The notes under the pieces were generated by a model. The model had not been told where the DNA came from. It saw only the letters and a list, made by a program, of their open reading frames with translations, and did no database searches. Source: Paenibacillus brasilensis (lineage in GTDB: Bacteria; Bacillota; Bacilli; Paenibacillales; Paenibacillaceae). From it: a stretch of 64,000 nucleotides of DNA. The position numbers and the translations under genes were made by a program. Within the stretch, counting starts at the first letter, position 1. Every line of letters begins with the position of its first letter. The stretch lies in assembly GCF_009363115.1 (NCBI RefSeq), contig NZ_CP045298.1, positions 620,001-684,000 of the forward strand, written 5' to 3'. Below are positions 48,471 through 56,946 of this stretch, piece after piece.

Positions 48471-50591
48471 CTACTTTGCTAAATTCAGCTTGGCATCCTT
48501 GATATCATACAAGGTTCCTTTGTTGCTATCTACGAGCTTTTTCATTTGCTTGTTGGCCGTTCCATTTGCAGGCACGATCGCATTAAAAATAACAGCATTT
48601 TTCTGTAATTGCTCGTTCATTTCATCCACTGAGAAGCGGGCTTTGTCCGGGGCTGTATTTTTATCGTGAACCGGTGCATCTGAAATGAATATGATCGTTT
48701 TGGAATTTGAATTTTTGGGAAATTTGCTAATAGCAAGCTGGATGGCCTCCAATCCCGATTCCTTCAAATCCCCACCAGCGGAAGGACGCAGCATATTCAA
48801 ATTACCTTTTAACTTGTTTTTATCTGCCGTAAACTCGAAAAACTCTAAATCCTTATCTGCCTTTAAATTGATATCCCGAAAGGCAACGATAGCAAATTGA
48901 GAACCTGCTGGAACGGAATCAACGAAGCCTTTAACCTTCTGTCTCACATAATCCAGCGTTCCTGTCATACTACTCGTCACATCTATAACAAACACAATAT
49001 CCGTAGATTTAGTGAGGGTAGTGGAAATCTTTTTCAGAATCGTCGGATTGGATTGTGGTTCAGGCTTATCCTCGTTTTCCTCCATTAATTGTTCACTTTC
49101 GCTTGTCGTCAAAACCTGCGGCGGGGCAAGAAAAATCACAACGCTATGAGCTGCAATATTCCGCTTTACTTTCGCTCCCAGCGCCTCACTTACAAAGCGA
49201 ATCGGAACCATCACTTTGCCGTTAATGAGTCTCGGCGCGGCATTGAGTCGCACCAATTTACCATTGATATAGGCATCTCTGGAGCCCACGGTTAACTTGA
49301 TCGTCGTATTTCCTTTAGTTGCGGTAACGGTCTTGGTAGCTCCATCCCATTTCACCTTCGCGCCAAGCGCCTCAAAAACAGCACGAAACGGCACCAGCAT
49401 ACTTCCGCTAATAGAGGTCGCAGGCTGCACATATTGTTGCAGCCTTCCATCAATAAACACCACAACCTGCCCAGCTTTGTTGTTGTTTATGGGAACAAAT
49501 TGCGGAACAGATGCTGCCGAATTTCCCGACTGATCCATCATTTTAATATAAAAGTAGTATCCACCCGTAGACAAGTCCAAGCTACTCAAAGAGTAGTTAA
49601 AGGTTGTCTCTGGATTGAACTGAATCCGTTTAACCAATTGCGCATCCGAGTTTTTGACCATAACGTATGAAGTGTATGTCGGTTGAATATTTTTCATCTT
49701 CAAACGAACCACAAATGACGTACCTGATGGGTTGATCGTAAATGTACCCGGAAATTGTTCTCCAGATGGGATAGACAAAGGAATCTCTGGGGATTCATCA
49801 GCCGCTTGTTCTTCTTTAGACTCCATGACCGGCTGCGTTTCTTGAGGCTCAACGGTAGGTTGAGGAACCTCAGGTTCACGGACGATAGGAGTTTCCTTCG
49901 TCTTGGTCTCCACTTCAGGCTGTGTTACTTTCGGCTCCTCAGTGGATGGAGTTACTGTAGTTTCGTCGACTGACTGCATGCTGCTATTATCTAATTTACT
50001 ATAATAGAAGTATATTTTCGCCCCGTCATGAGGCGCTTCGAGCTTGTTATTAAGTGTTACCGTTTTATTGATATAGTCAACTGTAAAGTATGAAGTTGGA
50101 ATCGCTATATCATCAATAAAAAGATCGACTTTGGAACCCTTTTTAATGAGGTTTTGGGTTGGTATTTCAAAAATACGGCTTTTACCATCTCCTTCGGAAA
50201 GGGCCACGCACAACTTTTCACCCACAGACCATTCCATGGCTGGAGCTATGGGAAACTCCATATGATTTTCGGACCCTAAACTAGGTGCTGGTCGTGAATC
50301 CGCAATCGTAATTGTTGAATTTGTATAATCGACTGTGAAGTCACTTGAAGGAATTTCAGTATAGTTTGTATACAGCCGAATTGGCATATCAGGCTTAAGT
50401 GTATTCTGGAGATTGAATTTAAACACTCTGTTTACTCCATTGCCATAATCAAGTATAAGTTTAAGTTGGTCCCTCTCTCTTAACACAACTGAGTTTGAAG
50501 TCGCAGCGTGAACACTTTCCGTCCCCACAATTAGCCAACTCGTGAGTATCATTGAAAACATAAGCAGGAACACAGTCTTCTTGAACTTCAT
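48471..50591 (-). CDS. Secreted stalk-domain protein with C-terminal vWA domain
   Basis: 706 residues from ATG 50591 (RBS AAAAAGGGG). A Sec signal peptide (residues 1-30, ending near HAA) leads into two copies of a ~80-residue module (SSDFTVDYTNSTITI and TSYFTVDYINKTVTL mark equivalent strands). A Pro/Glu/Thr-rich linker follows (about 235-290), then a folded domain, and a Cu-amine-oxidase-N-like stalk pair (FIDGRLQQY, VPFRAVFEALGAKVKWD and the second VPIRFVSEALGAKVK). The last ~190 residues are a vWA domain with FVIDVTSSMTG (a DxTxS-type MIDAS site) and IIFISDAPVHD. Likely cell-surface, metal-dependent adhesion or sensing; no catalytic function is suggested. Longer open frame to 50669 has no proper start. 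Confidence 0.85.
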   Translation of the reverse strand: MKFKKTVFLLMFSMILTSWLIVGTESVHAATSNSVVLRERDQLKLILDYGNGVNRVFKFNLQNTLKPDMPIRLYTNYTEIPSSDFTVDYTNSTITIADSRPAPSLGSENHMEFPIAPAMEWSVGEKLCVALSEGDGKSRIFEIPTQNLIKKGSKVDLFIDDIAIPTSYFTVDYINKTVTLNNKLEAPHDGAKIYFYYSKLDNSSMQSVDETTVTPSTEEPKVTQPEVETKTKETPIVREPEVPQPTVEPQETQPVMESKEEQAADESPEIPLSIPSGEQFPGTFTINPSGTSFVVRLKMKNIQPTYTSYVMVKNSDAQLVKRIQFNPETTFNYSLSSLDLSTGGYYFYIKMMDQSGNSAASVPQFVPINNNKAGQVVVFIDGRLQQYVQPATSISGSMLVPFRAVFEALGAKVKWDGATKTVTATKGNTTIKLTVGSRDAYINGKLVRLNAAPRLINGKVMVPIRFVSEALGAKVKRNIAAHSVVIFLAPPQVLTTSESEQLMEENEDKPEPQSNPTILKKISTTLTKSTDIVFVIDVTSSMTGTLDYVRQKVKGFVDSVPAGSQFAIVAFRDINLKADKDLEFFEFTADKNKLKGNLNMLRPSAGGDLKESGLEAIQLAISKFPKNSNSKTIIFISDAPVHDKNTAPDKARFSVDEMNEQLQKNAVIFNAIVPANGTANKQMKKLVDSNKGTLYDIKDAKLNLAK

Positions 50592-50760
50592 TTTTATTCC
50601 CCTTTTTGGATCTTCTTTTCGGTAAATCATAGCACAGGGTTTAATAAAGTTCATGTAAACTAATGGCAATTTGGGATATGGAAGGTCACTTTTTCATATT
50701 CAATATTCATGTAACTCCTACTCCGTCGGTCTTTCGTTGCCGAGGCCGGAACTTTTCGGT

Positions 50761-51261
50761 CTATCCAATCCTCCTCAAGCTCTCTGAAAAACGCTTCTCA
50801 TGCTGGAGTAACCATTCTTTTCTCCATAGCCCCCCTGCGTAGCCGGTTAGTTTCTGATTTGAACCAATAATTCGGTGACAGGGAATGACAATACTGAGTT
50901 TATTTTTTCCATTTGCACTGCCTACGGCCCTAATCGCTTTTTCGTTTCCAATAGCAAGGGCAATGTCCTTATATGCCGCCGTTTCGCCATATTCTACTTT
51001 CACCAGCGCATTCCATACCCTTTGCTGAAAGTCTGTACCTTCAAAAGCATAGGGAAGCGTAAACTCATAGCGCTCACCTTTAAAATACTCATCAAGCTGA
51101 CTAGCACATTTCTCTAAAACCCGGGGAGGAGCCTCTTCCATAGTCTTGGTTAAGGGTACATCCTGATCAGAGAACATGATGGAATGGACTGCTTCACTCG
51201 TACCCCATATCTCGATCTCCCCAATCGGTGATACATAATTCAACATATATAGCTTGCTCAT
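50761..51261 (-). CDS. ogt: Methylated-DNA-[protein]-cysteine S-methyltransferase
   Basis: 166 residues. It removes methyl groups from O6-methylguanine in one suicide step. The active cysteine is Cys128 in IVIPCHRIIG; GYAGGLWRKEWLLQHE is the family's C-terminal part, and the RAVGSANGKN helix binds DNA. The gene follows adaA by 23 bp on the same strand, so this is the adaA-adaB type pair induced by alkylation damage. Some members are called adaB. Confidence 0.94.
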   Translation of the reverse strand: MSKLYMLNYVSPIGEIEIWGTSEAVHSIMFSDQDVPLTKTMEEAPPRVLEKCASQLDEYFKGERYEFTLPYAFEGTDFQQRVWNALVKVEYGETAAYKDIALAIGNEKAIRAVGSANGKNKLSIVIPCHRIIGSNQKLTGYAGGLWRKEWLLQHEKRFSESLRRIG

Positions 51262-51284
51262 AAAAGGATAACGCCCTCCTTGAA

Positions 51285-51878
51285 CTACTCCTTATTCAGC
51301 TTCCTGTACTCACTAGGAGAACATTGGGTCAAGCTGCGAAATGCCTTATAGAAATTTGAAGAGCTTTGGAAGCCTGTTTCATAACAAATCTCAAGATTCG
51401 TAAGCTCTGTACTTTTAAGCAGATAGGCTGCCTTATCCACTCTGATTTTTTCCAAATACGTGCGGGGCGTTTCTGAGGTTTCCTGCTTAAAAATGCGCTC
51501 CAAATAAAAAGGGCTTACTCCGACATGGTCCGCAATATCCTGCAATACCAGTCTTTCTCTATAATGATGAACCAAGAAGGCGACCACATTTTGGACCAGT
51601 CTGATAGAGGGTGAAACATCTGTTTCAGGCTGGCATCTTTTGCAGGCACGAAACCCTGCTTTCTCCACTGCCTGTATTTCATCATAAAACTCAACATTTA
51701 TTTTTTTCGGCTTTTTGGAGCGACAGGAAGGACGACAGTAAATTCGGGTTGTTTTCACAGCCGTAAAAAACAACCCGTCATATTTACGATCACACGCTAT
51801 AATTTTCTCCCACATTTCTTCAAAAGAAAGCTTGATGTTAGCCATGATATCGAATGACCTGTCCTTTCTATCGTTCAT
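51285..51878 (-). CDS. adaA: AdaA-type methylphosphotriester-DNA methyltransferase and activator
   Basis: 197 residues. N-terminal Ada zinc domain with four cysteines at 48, 52, 79 and 82 (RIYCRPSCRSKKP, ACKRCQPE); the first is the methyl acceptor from phosphotriesters. The C-terminal AraC-type helix-turn-helix (VSPFYLERIFKQETSETPRTYL, NLEICYETGFQSSSNFYKAF) activates the ada genes after methylation. ATG at 51878; an internal Met12 (MANIK) is an alternative start. Heads the ada operon. Confidence 0.93.
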   Translation of the reverse strand: MNDRKDRSFDIMANIKLSFEEMWEKIIACDRKYDGLFFTAVKTTRIYCRPSCRSKKPKKINVEFYDEIQAVEKAGFRACKRCQPETDVSPSIRLVQNVVAFLVHHYRERLVLQDIADHVGVSPFYLERIFKQETSETPRTYLEKIRVDKAAYLLKSTELTNLEICYETGFQSSSNFYKAFRSLTQCSPSEYRKLNKE

Positions 51879-51891
51879 CCTTAGTTTATCC

Positions 51892-52659
51892 TCATGAATA
51901 TAAATGCGAAGTATCTTGAAGGTTGATCAATTGTTCAGCGTTCCTTTGCAAAGCAACTATTATATTATCAGAAAATGCATTACCAAAGCTAAACCGTTTA
52001 ACTCCCAGCTCCTGAAGCTTGCGGACATTTGTCAGACCTGGCAAGGATAAAACATTAAGCGGTGCTTTTACATGCAGCACAACTTCCCTAATCTCATCAT
52101 CGACCTTCAACCCCGGAACAAAAATACCACTCGCACCGCTCTCCACATACGCTTTGGCCCGTTTAATGGTTTCCGCAAGTGGAGCATCTTTCTGCAAATA
52201 TGTATCCGTTCTTGCGTTTATAAAAAACTCTCTATACCCATGCGCATCCAGTGCTGCTCTTATGTTGGACAGCAGCTTACTGTGCAATTCCACTTCTCGA
52301 AGTCCCTTTTTCGTTTTCAAAGAATCCTCAATATTAATCCCTGCAACTCCTACATCAGCTACCCTTAAAACATGCTCAACAATCGTCGCTGTATCCGCCC
52401 CGTACCCTGCTTCAATATCTGCCGATACTGGAATCTGAACATGATCTGCAATCGTTCGAATGATGCTTACATGCTGGTCAAAATCAATAAGCTCACCATC
52501 TGCAAAGCCAAGCGTATTGGCAATCCCCCAGCTCGTTGTTCCTATTGCCTTAAAGCCTGCCCTCTCCAGAGCGACGGCAGATAACAGGTCCCAGGCGTTT
52601 CCTAAAAATAATAGCTCCTCGGATGTATGCAATGCATTAAATTGCTGTATTCTGTTCAT
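51892..52659 (-). CDS. Isocitrate lyase/PEP mutase-family protein
   Basis: 255-residue TIM-barrel of the isocitrate lyase/phosphoenolpyruvate mutase superfamily. The Mg-binding acidic run is in VSADIEAGYG and GVAGINIEDSLKTKKGLREV; FINARTDTYLQ and GASGIFVPGLKVDDE complete the barrel. It may cleave C-C or C-P bonds in 2-methylisocitrate, oxaloacetate or a phosphonate, but the lysine-cysteine motif of true isocitrate lyases is absent, so the substrate is open. It sits 13 bp upstream of adaA on the same strand, perhaps read together. ATG at 52659 with AGGAGG upstream. Confidence 0.85.
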   Translation of the reverse strand: MNRIQQFNALHTSEELLFLGNAWDLLSAVALERAGFKAIGTTSWGIANTLGFADGELIDFDQHVSIIRTIADHVQIPVSADIEAGYGADTATIVEHVLRVADVGVAGINIEDSLKTKKGLREVELHSKLLSNIRAALDAHGYREFFINARTDTYLQKDAPLAETIKRAKAYVESGASGIFVPGLKVDDEIREVVLHVKAPLNVLSLPGLTNVRKLQELGVKRFSFGNAFSDNIIVALQRNAEQLINLQDTSHLYS

Positions 52660-53140
52660 GTTATAGCCTCCTGATATGTGATGTATCTCATTTTAACAAG
52701 AGGCTGTTTGGGTTTCGTCCTCATTCTTGCGCTTATGGTCTGTGGAAATCGTTCATAAACACGATCAGCTAGGTCTATTTACTCACATATAGATCATAAA
52801 ATTTGAAAAAAATGGTTATCCAAGCTCTATTCAGTCATATGATTCTTATCTATACTTTTGCTAAATCCATTCGAGTTAGAAGCAAATCTAAGCTAAGGGT
52901 TTAAAGTATGTTCCGTGTTGCTGCTGACACAAAATCATTATTTCTATAGGCAACATTTCTTTTAGCCTAACAGTATAAGCGCTTAAACTATGTGCTTATG
53001 AAAGGAGGAACTCTATCACATAAAACATTCTATTTACCTCATATTTTATTTATAACGAGAGTTAACGAGTGTATGTTATTTTTCATAATAGGAACAATCC
53101 ATAAATGATTTGGTAATTACATTGATCTAGGAGGAATTAT

Positions 53141-54169
53141 ATGTATAAGACAAGTGATAAACTCGTTTCAAATAAAACAAAGTTCTTTATGATCTTGCTA
53201 AGCTTTACTGTAATCGCTTCATTCTCAAGCTTGTCCGGCCCTTCACCTGCCAAGGCTTTTGCTGAAGAGAACGGAACTACAGTACAGGAAACGGTTGATT
53301 TAAATGAGGGTGACAATTCAAATGAAGCAAGTACAGAGTCATTATCCCTTACTAACGAAGAAGCTACTAGCCAGGCAGCGGTTACAGCTACTGATCATGA
53401 TGCTAATTTCTCACCTTCAACACTTCAGTTTCTAAAGGCTAATACAGGACTCGACGGTGAGCAATGGGATAATATTATGAAGCTAGTGAACAAACCAGAG
53501 CAAGATTCTTTGAAATGGACTGAATTCTATGGCTATGCTGAAGATATCGGCGATAATCGCGGATACACAATTGGTATCTTTGGAGCAACGACAGGCGGTT
53601 CAAATGATACGGGACCTGATGGTCCGGACTTATTCAAAGCTTTTGATGCTGCTAGTGGAGCTAGCAGCCCTTCCATTGCAGGTGGATTAACACGTGCTGG
53701 TCTGAAGGGGAAAATGAGTGGTTCGATTCTAAAACTCAGCGATAGCGATAGTGTAATCAAGAAGAAGATCAAGGCTCTCCAAAACAATGAGGCTTGGAGA
53801 GAAGCCATGTGGCGTACGTTCTATGATACCTATATCAAATATAGTGTACAGCAAGCACAGAAACGCGGATTTAATACCGCTCTGACGATTGGATCATTTG
53901 TCGACACAGCACTCAACCAAGGCGCTACTGGTGATTCAGGTAGTCTTGAAGGAATCCTCTCACGTTCAGGCAGTAGTACGAATGAGAAGACATTCATGAC
54001 TAACTTCTATGCTAAGCGTACATTGATTGTCGATACCAACGATTATAACCAGCCTCCTAATGGTAAGAATCGTGTGAAACAATGGAGTTCTCTCTTAGCT
54101 TCTGGGGAAACAGATCTTAAGAACGCAGATGCAGCCGTCATTAAAGTAACTAATTGGGAAATGAAGTAA
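53141..54169 (+). CDS. csn: Chitosanase (GH46)
   Basis: 342 residues. A signal peptide (1-40, ending near AKAFA) and a Ser/Thr/Glu-rich linker to about 95 precede the GH46 domain. The catalytic Glu is in EFYGYAEDIGDNRGYTIGIF, with the second carboxylate at Asp in DGPDLF/EDIGDNRG. WREAMWRTFYDTYIKY and TALTIGSFVDTALNQG are typical. It hydrolyses chitosan outside the cell. ATG at 53141 with GGAGGAATT upstream. Upstream, 52660-53140 is AT-rich with a palindromic AAGCGCTT but no gene. Confidence 0.93.
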   Translation: MYKTSDKLVSNKTKFFMILLSFTVIASFSSLSGPSPAKAFAEENGTTVQETVDLNEGDNSNEASTESLSLTNEEATSQAAVTATDHDANFSPSTLQFLKANTGLDGEQWDNIMKLVNKPEQDSLKWTEFYGYAEDIGDNRGYTIGIFGATTGGSNDTGPDGPDLFKAFDAASGASSPSIAGGLTRAGLKGKMSGSILKLSDSDSVIKKKIKALQNNEAWREAMWRTFYDTYIKYSVQQAQKRGFNTALTIGSFVDTALNQGATGDSGSLEGILSRSGSSTNEKTFMTNFYAKRTLIVDTNDYNQPPNGKNRVKQWSSLLASGETDLKNADAAVIKVTNWEMK

Positions 54170-54186
54170 ATCACAATATACGTAAT

Positions 54187-54215
54187 AAGGAGGGCATCCG
54201 TCTGCCCTCCTTTAT
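54187..54215 (+). terminator. Terminator of the chitosanase gene
   Basis: AAGGAGGGCA, loop, TGCCCTCCTT followed by TATC. Stem of 10 bp just after the stop at 54169. Confidence 0.75.
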
Positions 54216-54231
54216 CTATTTTCATGAAAAT

Positions 54232-54381
54232 TTAGTTGGTAATGACTGCTGGCTTCGGTACATCTTCAAAATAACGTGACTCGGAAGGAACAACAACAGT
54301 AACGAAAAGAATTCCAGCGAGAATTACTGAAACTGCCGAGAACGCCAGACATACAAATTGTAATGAAAACAGCTCTGCCAA
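54232..54381 (-). pseudogene. Possible MFS transporter fragment
   Basis: A 49-codon minus-strand frame begins at a TTG (54381) and reads LAELFSLQFVCLAFSAVSVI, then LAGILFVTVVVPSESRYF, ending PAVITN before TAA at 54232. One long hydrophobic helix pair and a VVPSESR end are typical of a major-facilitator helix 6 followed by its loop. The rest of the gene is absent. Confidence 0.4.
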
Positions 54382-54534
54382 GTAGCAACCTCAATCCAAT
54401 CCTCCCATACAGTTCCTCTGATCATTCGGGTATGTAGGTCGCGTGAACAAACAGAGAAACTGCCCCGGAAGCCCGAAACTTGCAAGCTCCTGAGACAGTC
54501 TTGTAAAATGTTTATTAAGTCGAAATGGAGGCAG

Positions 54535-54870
54535 TTAGATTAGTTGATAACCAGATGGAAGTCTGCCAGTACTGCGGATATTACGGATTTGCTGCTACGT
54601 CAAACGTTGGTTGGTTGAAATAATAGATGTTCTACATCATTCCCACGAATCAGATCATCCAGGTCGGCGATGCGGCGATTGCCTCTATACACACGGAAAT
54701 ACCTCTAAACTGCGTGTTAGCAAAGAGTACAAGTGTAGCATCGCTGCTTGTAGAAAAGAAACGCAGACTATCAATGCCGTCGAGAATGTTATCGATATTG
54801 CGAATACCCAGGTTTCCTCTGAATACCCTGCTGGAACCCCGAAATTTCCCTCGTCGTAAACTGTCAGACG
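54535..54870 (-). pseudogene. Beta-gamma-crystallin-like protein, decayed by frameshifts
   Basis: On the minus strand the frames join to a protein with two tandem Greek-key-type repeats. One frame starts LTVYDEGNF; after a shift it reads RGSSRVFRGNLGIRNIDNIL, then DGIDSLRF and ATLVLFANTQFRG; after another, RVYRGNRRIADLDDLIRGND, VEHLLF; and the last frame ends SGYQLI at TAA 54535. Y-DEGN-F-R-G and F-ANTQ-F-R-G fit the crystallin motif Y/F-x4-F-x-G, and the RVFRGN and RVYRGN segments mark the internal duplication. At least three frame breaks are needed, so it is inactive. Confidence 0.65.
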
Positions 54871-54947
54871 TGGATACGTTTGAGAGGCGCAGGCCTTACA
54901 GCACCTAACTCAAAATAGTTGTTTGATTGAATAGAAGCGGGATAAAC

Positions 54948-54976
54948 TTGAAAAAGGAACGTATGTTCTGTATAAT
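54948..54976 (+). promoter_or_regulatory. Near-consensus promoter with LexA box in the spacer
   Basis: TTGAAA (54948-54953), a 17-bp spacer and TATAAT (54971-54976) form an almost perfect sigma-A promoter. Inside the spacer, GAAC-GTAT-GTTC at 54957-54968 fits the Bacillus LexA (SOS) box CGAAC-N4-GTTCG at all eight core positions. LexA bound there would block polymerase, so the following genes should be induced by DNA damage. Confidence 0.85.
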
Positions 54977-55021
54977 CTAGCTTAGCAACTTGCGAAATCC
55001 TGAACTAACGGAGATGCGGAC

Positions 55022-55201
55022 ATGGACCATAAATTTATTGAGGAACTACGCGAAATCAGCAGAAATGACAAGCGTAGACCCGAATTTCTAATCAAGGGCA
55101 TGAAAGAAACACTTCAGGAAAGAAAAGAAAAAAACTTTATTGAGAGATGGATTTGGCGACAAAAGAATAAGAAGCGTATCGCGCGGAGATTTAAGTCCTG
55201 A
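55022..55201 (+). CDS. SOS-controlled small protein, 59 residues
   Basis: ATG at 55022 preceded by CGGAGATG. The protein is MDHKFIEELREISRNDKRRP, then EFLIKGMKETLQERKEKNFI and ERWIWRQKNKKRIARRFKS. It is very charged, with a basic C-terminal half and a predicted long helix; no transmembrane segment. No family recognised. It lies 46 bp downstream of the LexA-controlled promoter and shares the transcript with a second small gene. Below the length normally annotated by gene finders. Confidence 0.75.
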   Translation: MDHKFIEELREISRNDKRRPEFLIKGMKETLQERKEKNFIERWIWRQKNKKRIARRFKS

Positions 55202-55246
55202 TAGATCTGACAACGGGACTTCTCAATAGCGGGAGGAGACAAAGTC

Positions 55247-55357
55247 ATGATTGAGCAGCTAATCCCTATGTTGTATGCATATTTAAGAAGATATGCTGTG
55301 AATTCAATCAAAAGAGGACCCGTAAAACCATCTTTGTGGTCGGGCCCCCTCTTCTAA
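55247..55357 (+). CDS. SOS-controlled small protein, 36 residues
   Basis: ATG at 55247 has a very strong GGGAGGAG site eight bases upstream. It reads MIEQLIPMLYAYLRRYAVNS, then IKRGPVKPSLWSGPLF and TAA. The first 20 residues could form an amphipathic helix; the second half is Pro/Gly/Trp-rich. The 3' end of the frame overlaps the terminator hairpin. No family recognised; a small stress peptide or toxin-like role is only a guess from the SOS promoter. Confidence 0.65.
   Translation: MIEQLIPMLYAYLRRYAVNSIKRGPVKPSLWSGPLF
55311..55355. terminator. Bidirectional terminator between the SOS genes and the MFS gene
   Basis: AAGAGGACCCG pairs with CGGGCCCCCTCTT around TAAAACCATCTTTGTGGT. On the minus strand it is followed by TTTTGATTG, on the plus strand by CTAAGCTTT, so it serves both convergent transcripts. 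Confidence 0.65.
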
Positions 55358-55372
55358 GCTTTCTATAAAGCT

Positions 55373-56545
55373 TTATTCCGTAACACCCAATTCCGCTTGA
55401 ACTGAGGATCGTCGTGAAAGTAAATACACAGCTACAATGGCGATAGCGACACCGGCTGCTCCAAACCAAGTGATGGAAACCAGCGATATCTGACCTATAA
55501 CAACGCCACCAATCCCAGCTCCGGCCGCCATTGCAAGCTGCATCGTAGACTGGTTGAGACTCAGCATTACACCGGAAGACTCAGGCACAAGAGTGACCAG
55601 ATTATATTGTTGAGTAGGTCCAGTCGTCCAGGCTGCGAACGACCACAGAATCAGTAAAGCAAACACTGCGCTTAGAGAGTGTGCGGCAAAAGGAAGTAAA
55701 AGCAAGGAAATTACGTGCAGCATTATGCCTCCAAATAATGTAAAGGAAACTCCCTTCCTATCTGCGCTGTACCCACCGATTTTTGACCCAATCAGACTGG
55801 CGATCCCGAAGGCAAGTAATACTGAACTTAGCATATCCTCCCCTACACCCGATACATTCAGCAAATAGGGTGAAATGTAAGTATACACAAGTGAATAACC
55901 GCCTAGCCAAAAAAAGGTGATGGCCAATCCCAAAGCGACCTCAGGCTTTTTCAGAAGAGCAAATTGCTGTAGCAAAGGAACAGGCTGATCTCCTTTTAAG
56001 CGTGGAATCGTCATGGCAATAACAATCAGGGCCACAATCCCTGTCAAAGCGATGCCAAGAAATACCGTTTTCCAGCCATATGCAGAGGATATCATTCTTC
56101 CAACCGGAATTCCAATAATCAGCGAGGCCGTAAAGCCCATAGTGACTGTAGCAATAGAACTAGCCTGCTTGCCGGCTGGAGCGATTTTCGCTGCGATACT
56201 TAGGGCCGTAACCACGACCATTCCCGCTCCAAGTGCCATAAGAATACGTGCGGCAATAAACATCCCAAAACCCGGCAAAACAAAGGACAGGACATTGGCA
56301 ACTGCAAATAATCCGAGTGAATACAGGAGCAGCTTGCGTCTGTCCCATTTAGCGGTTATTGCCATCAGGATCGGCGTGCCAATCGCATAGGCCAGAGAAA
56401 AAACGGTAATCAACTGACCTGCAGCAGACACAGTAATTCCCATCGTTATCGCAATCTGATCCAAAATTCCCGAGATAATATATTCGGATGTACCTACCAA
56501 AAAACTGACAATTGCCAAGATATATACTTTCCACGTGCTCTGCAT
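55373..56545 (-). CDS. MFS efflux transporter (AraJ/YdhP-like)
   Basis: 390 residues, 12 transmembrane helices. First helix LAIVSFLVGTSEYIISGILD, then LAYAIGTPILMAITAKWDRRKLL with the conserved helix 2-3 loop, and NLVTLVPESSGVMLSLNQSTMQL in helix 10-11, the AraJ/PbuE group signature. Proton-driven export of drugs or sugars. It follows the ArsR gene by 69 bp, and a half of the ArsR operator (TCGAAATTA) lies in that gap, so it is probably the target controlled by this ArsR. Confidence 0.88.
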   Translation of the reverse strand: MQSTWKVYILAIVSFLVGTSEYIISGILDQIAITMGITVSAAGQLITVFSLAYAIGTPILMAITAKWDRRKLLLYSLGLFAVANVLSFVLPGFGMFIAARILMALGAGMVVVTALSIAAKIAPAGKQASSIATVTMGFTASLIIGIPVGRMISSAYGWKTVFLGIALTGIVALIVIAMTIPRLKGDQPVPLLQQFALLKKPEVALGLAITFFWLGGYSLVYTYISPYLLNVSGVGEDMLSSVLLAFGIASLIGSKIGGYSADRKGVSFTLFGGIMLHVISLLLLPFAAHSLSAVFALLILWSFAAWTTGPTQQYNLVTLVPESSGVMLSLNQSTMQLAMAAGAGIGGVVIGQISLVSITWFGAAGVAIAIVAVYLLSRRSSVQAELGVTE

Positions 56546-56593
56546 TTCCAGGTAACGCCTCTTTTCTTTATTGTTTTTATATTTTTACAAATA

Positions 56594-56602
56594 TCGAAAT
56601 TA
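56594..56602. promoter_or_regulatory. ArsR operator half-site
   Basis: TCGAAATTA is identical to one half of the palindrome at 56923-56946. Located between the ArsR stop and the MFS start. Confidence 0.4.
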
Positions 56603-56614
56603 AGACTAAAAAAA

Positions 56615-56902
56615 TTATTTGATCAAGAACGGGGCATATTTCTCTGCTGCTTCAACATTCAAGCTGTAATAAATAAAAGTGCCCTCCTTCCGAAATGTCA
56701 GCAGCCCGGATTCTGCCATTTGCTTCAAGTGATGCGATAAAGTCGAAATAGCAACACTATTCAGCTTTTCGCCAAGCGTAGAGCAGCATTGGTCACTTTC
56801 CTTTTTTAGCAAAAGTGCTATCTTAAGACGAGTCGGTTCTCCAAGTGCTTTATATATTTTCACAGCTTGCTGCATCTCATTAGTATCTTCCACCCTGTTC
56901 AA
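56615..56902 (-). CDS. ArsR-family transcriptional repressor
   Basis: 95-residue winged-helix regulator: YKALGEPTRLKIALLLKKE, then CCSTLGEKLNSVAISTLSHHLKQMAESGLL (recognition helix) and FIYYSLN in the wing. The vicinal Cys pair in QCCST sits in the position used for metal or thiol sensing in some members. It heads an operon with the MFS transporter and has a perfect palindrome before its start. The ligand is unknown. Confidence 0.9.
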   Translation of the reverse strand: MNRVEDTNEMQQAVKIYKALGEPTRLKIALLLKKESDQCCSTLGEKLNSVAISTLSHHLKQMAESGLLTFRKEGTFIYYSLNVEAAEKYAPFLIK

Positions 56903-56922
56903 TCCCCTTCTGCTTTGAGGCT

Positions 56923-56946
56923 TAATTTCGATGTTTGTCGAAATTA
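56923..56946. promoter_or_regulatory. Operator palindrome of the ArsR gene
   Basis: TAATTTCGA-TGTTTG-TCGAAATTA is a perfect 9-bp inverted repeat about 20 bp upstream of the ArsR ATG, with TTATCAT-like -10 sequence nearby. Best explanation is autoregulation. The rest of 56947-57220 has no gene. Confidence 0.8.

Noticed and set aside
52970..53005. AAGCGCTT palindrome and a nearby GGAGG as a small gene start before the chitosanase
   Set aside because: No open frame of useful length follows; it may be only a regulatory site or chance.
54627..54908. 93-codon plus-strand frame
   Set aside because: Low-quality translation rich in Ser/Arg; the opposite strand reads the crystallin-like remains.
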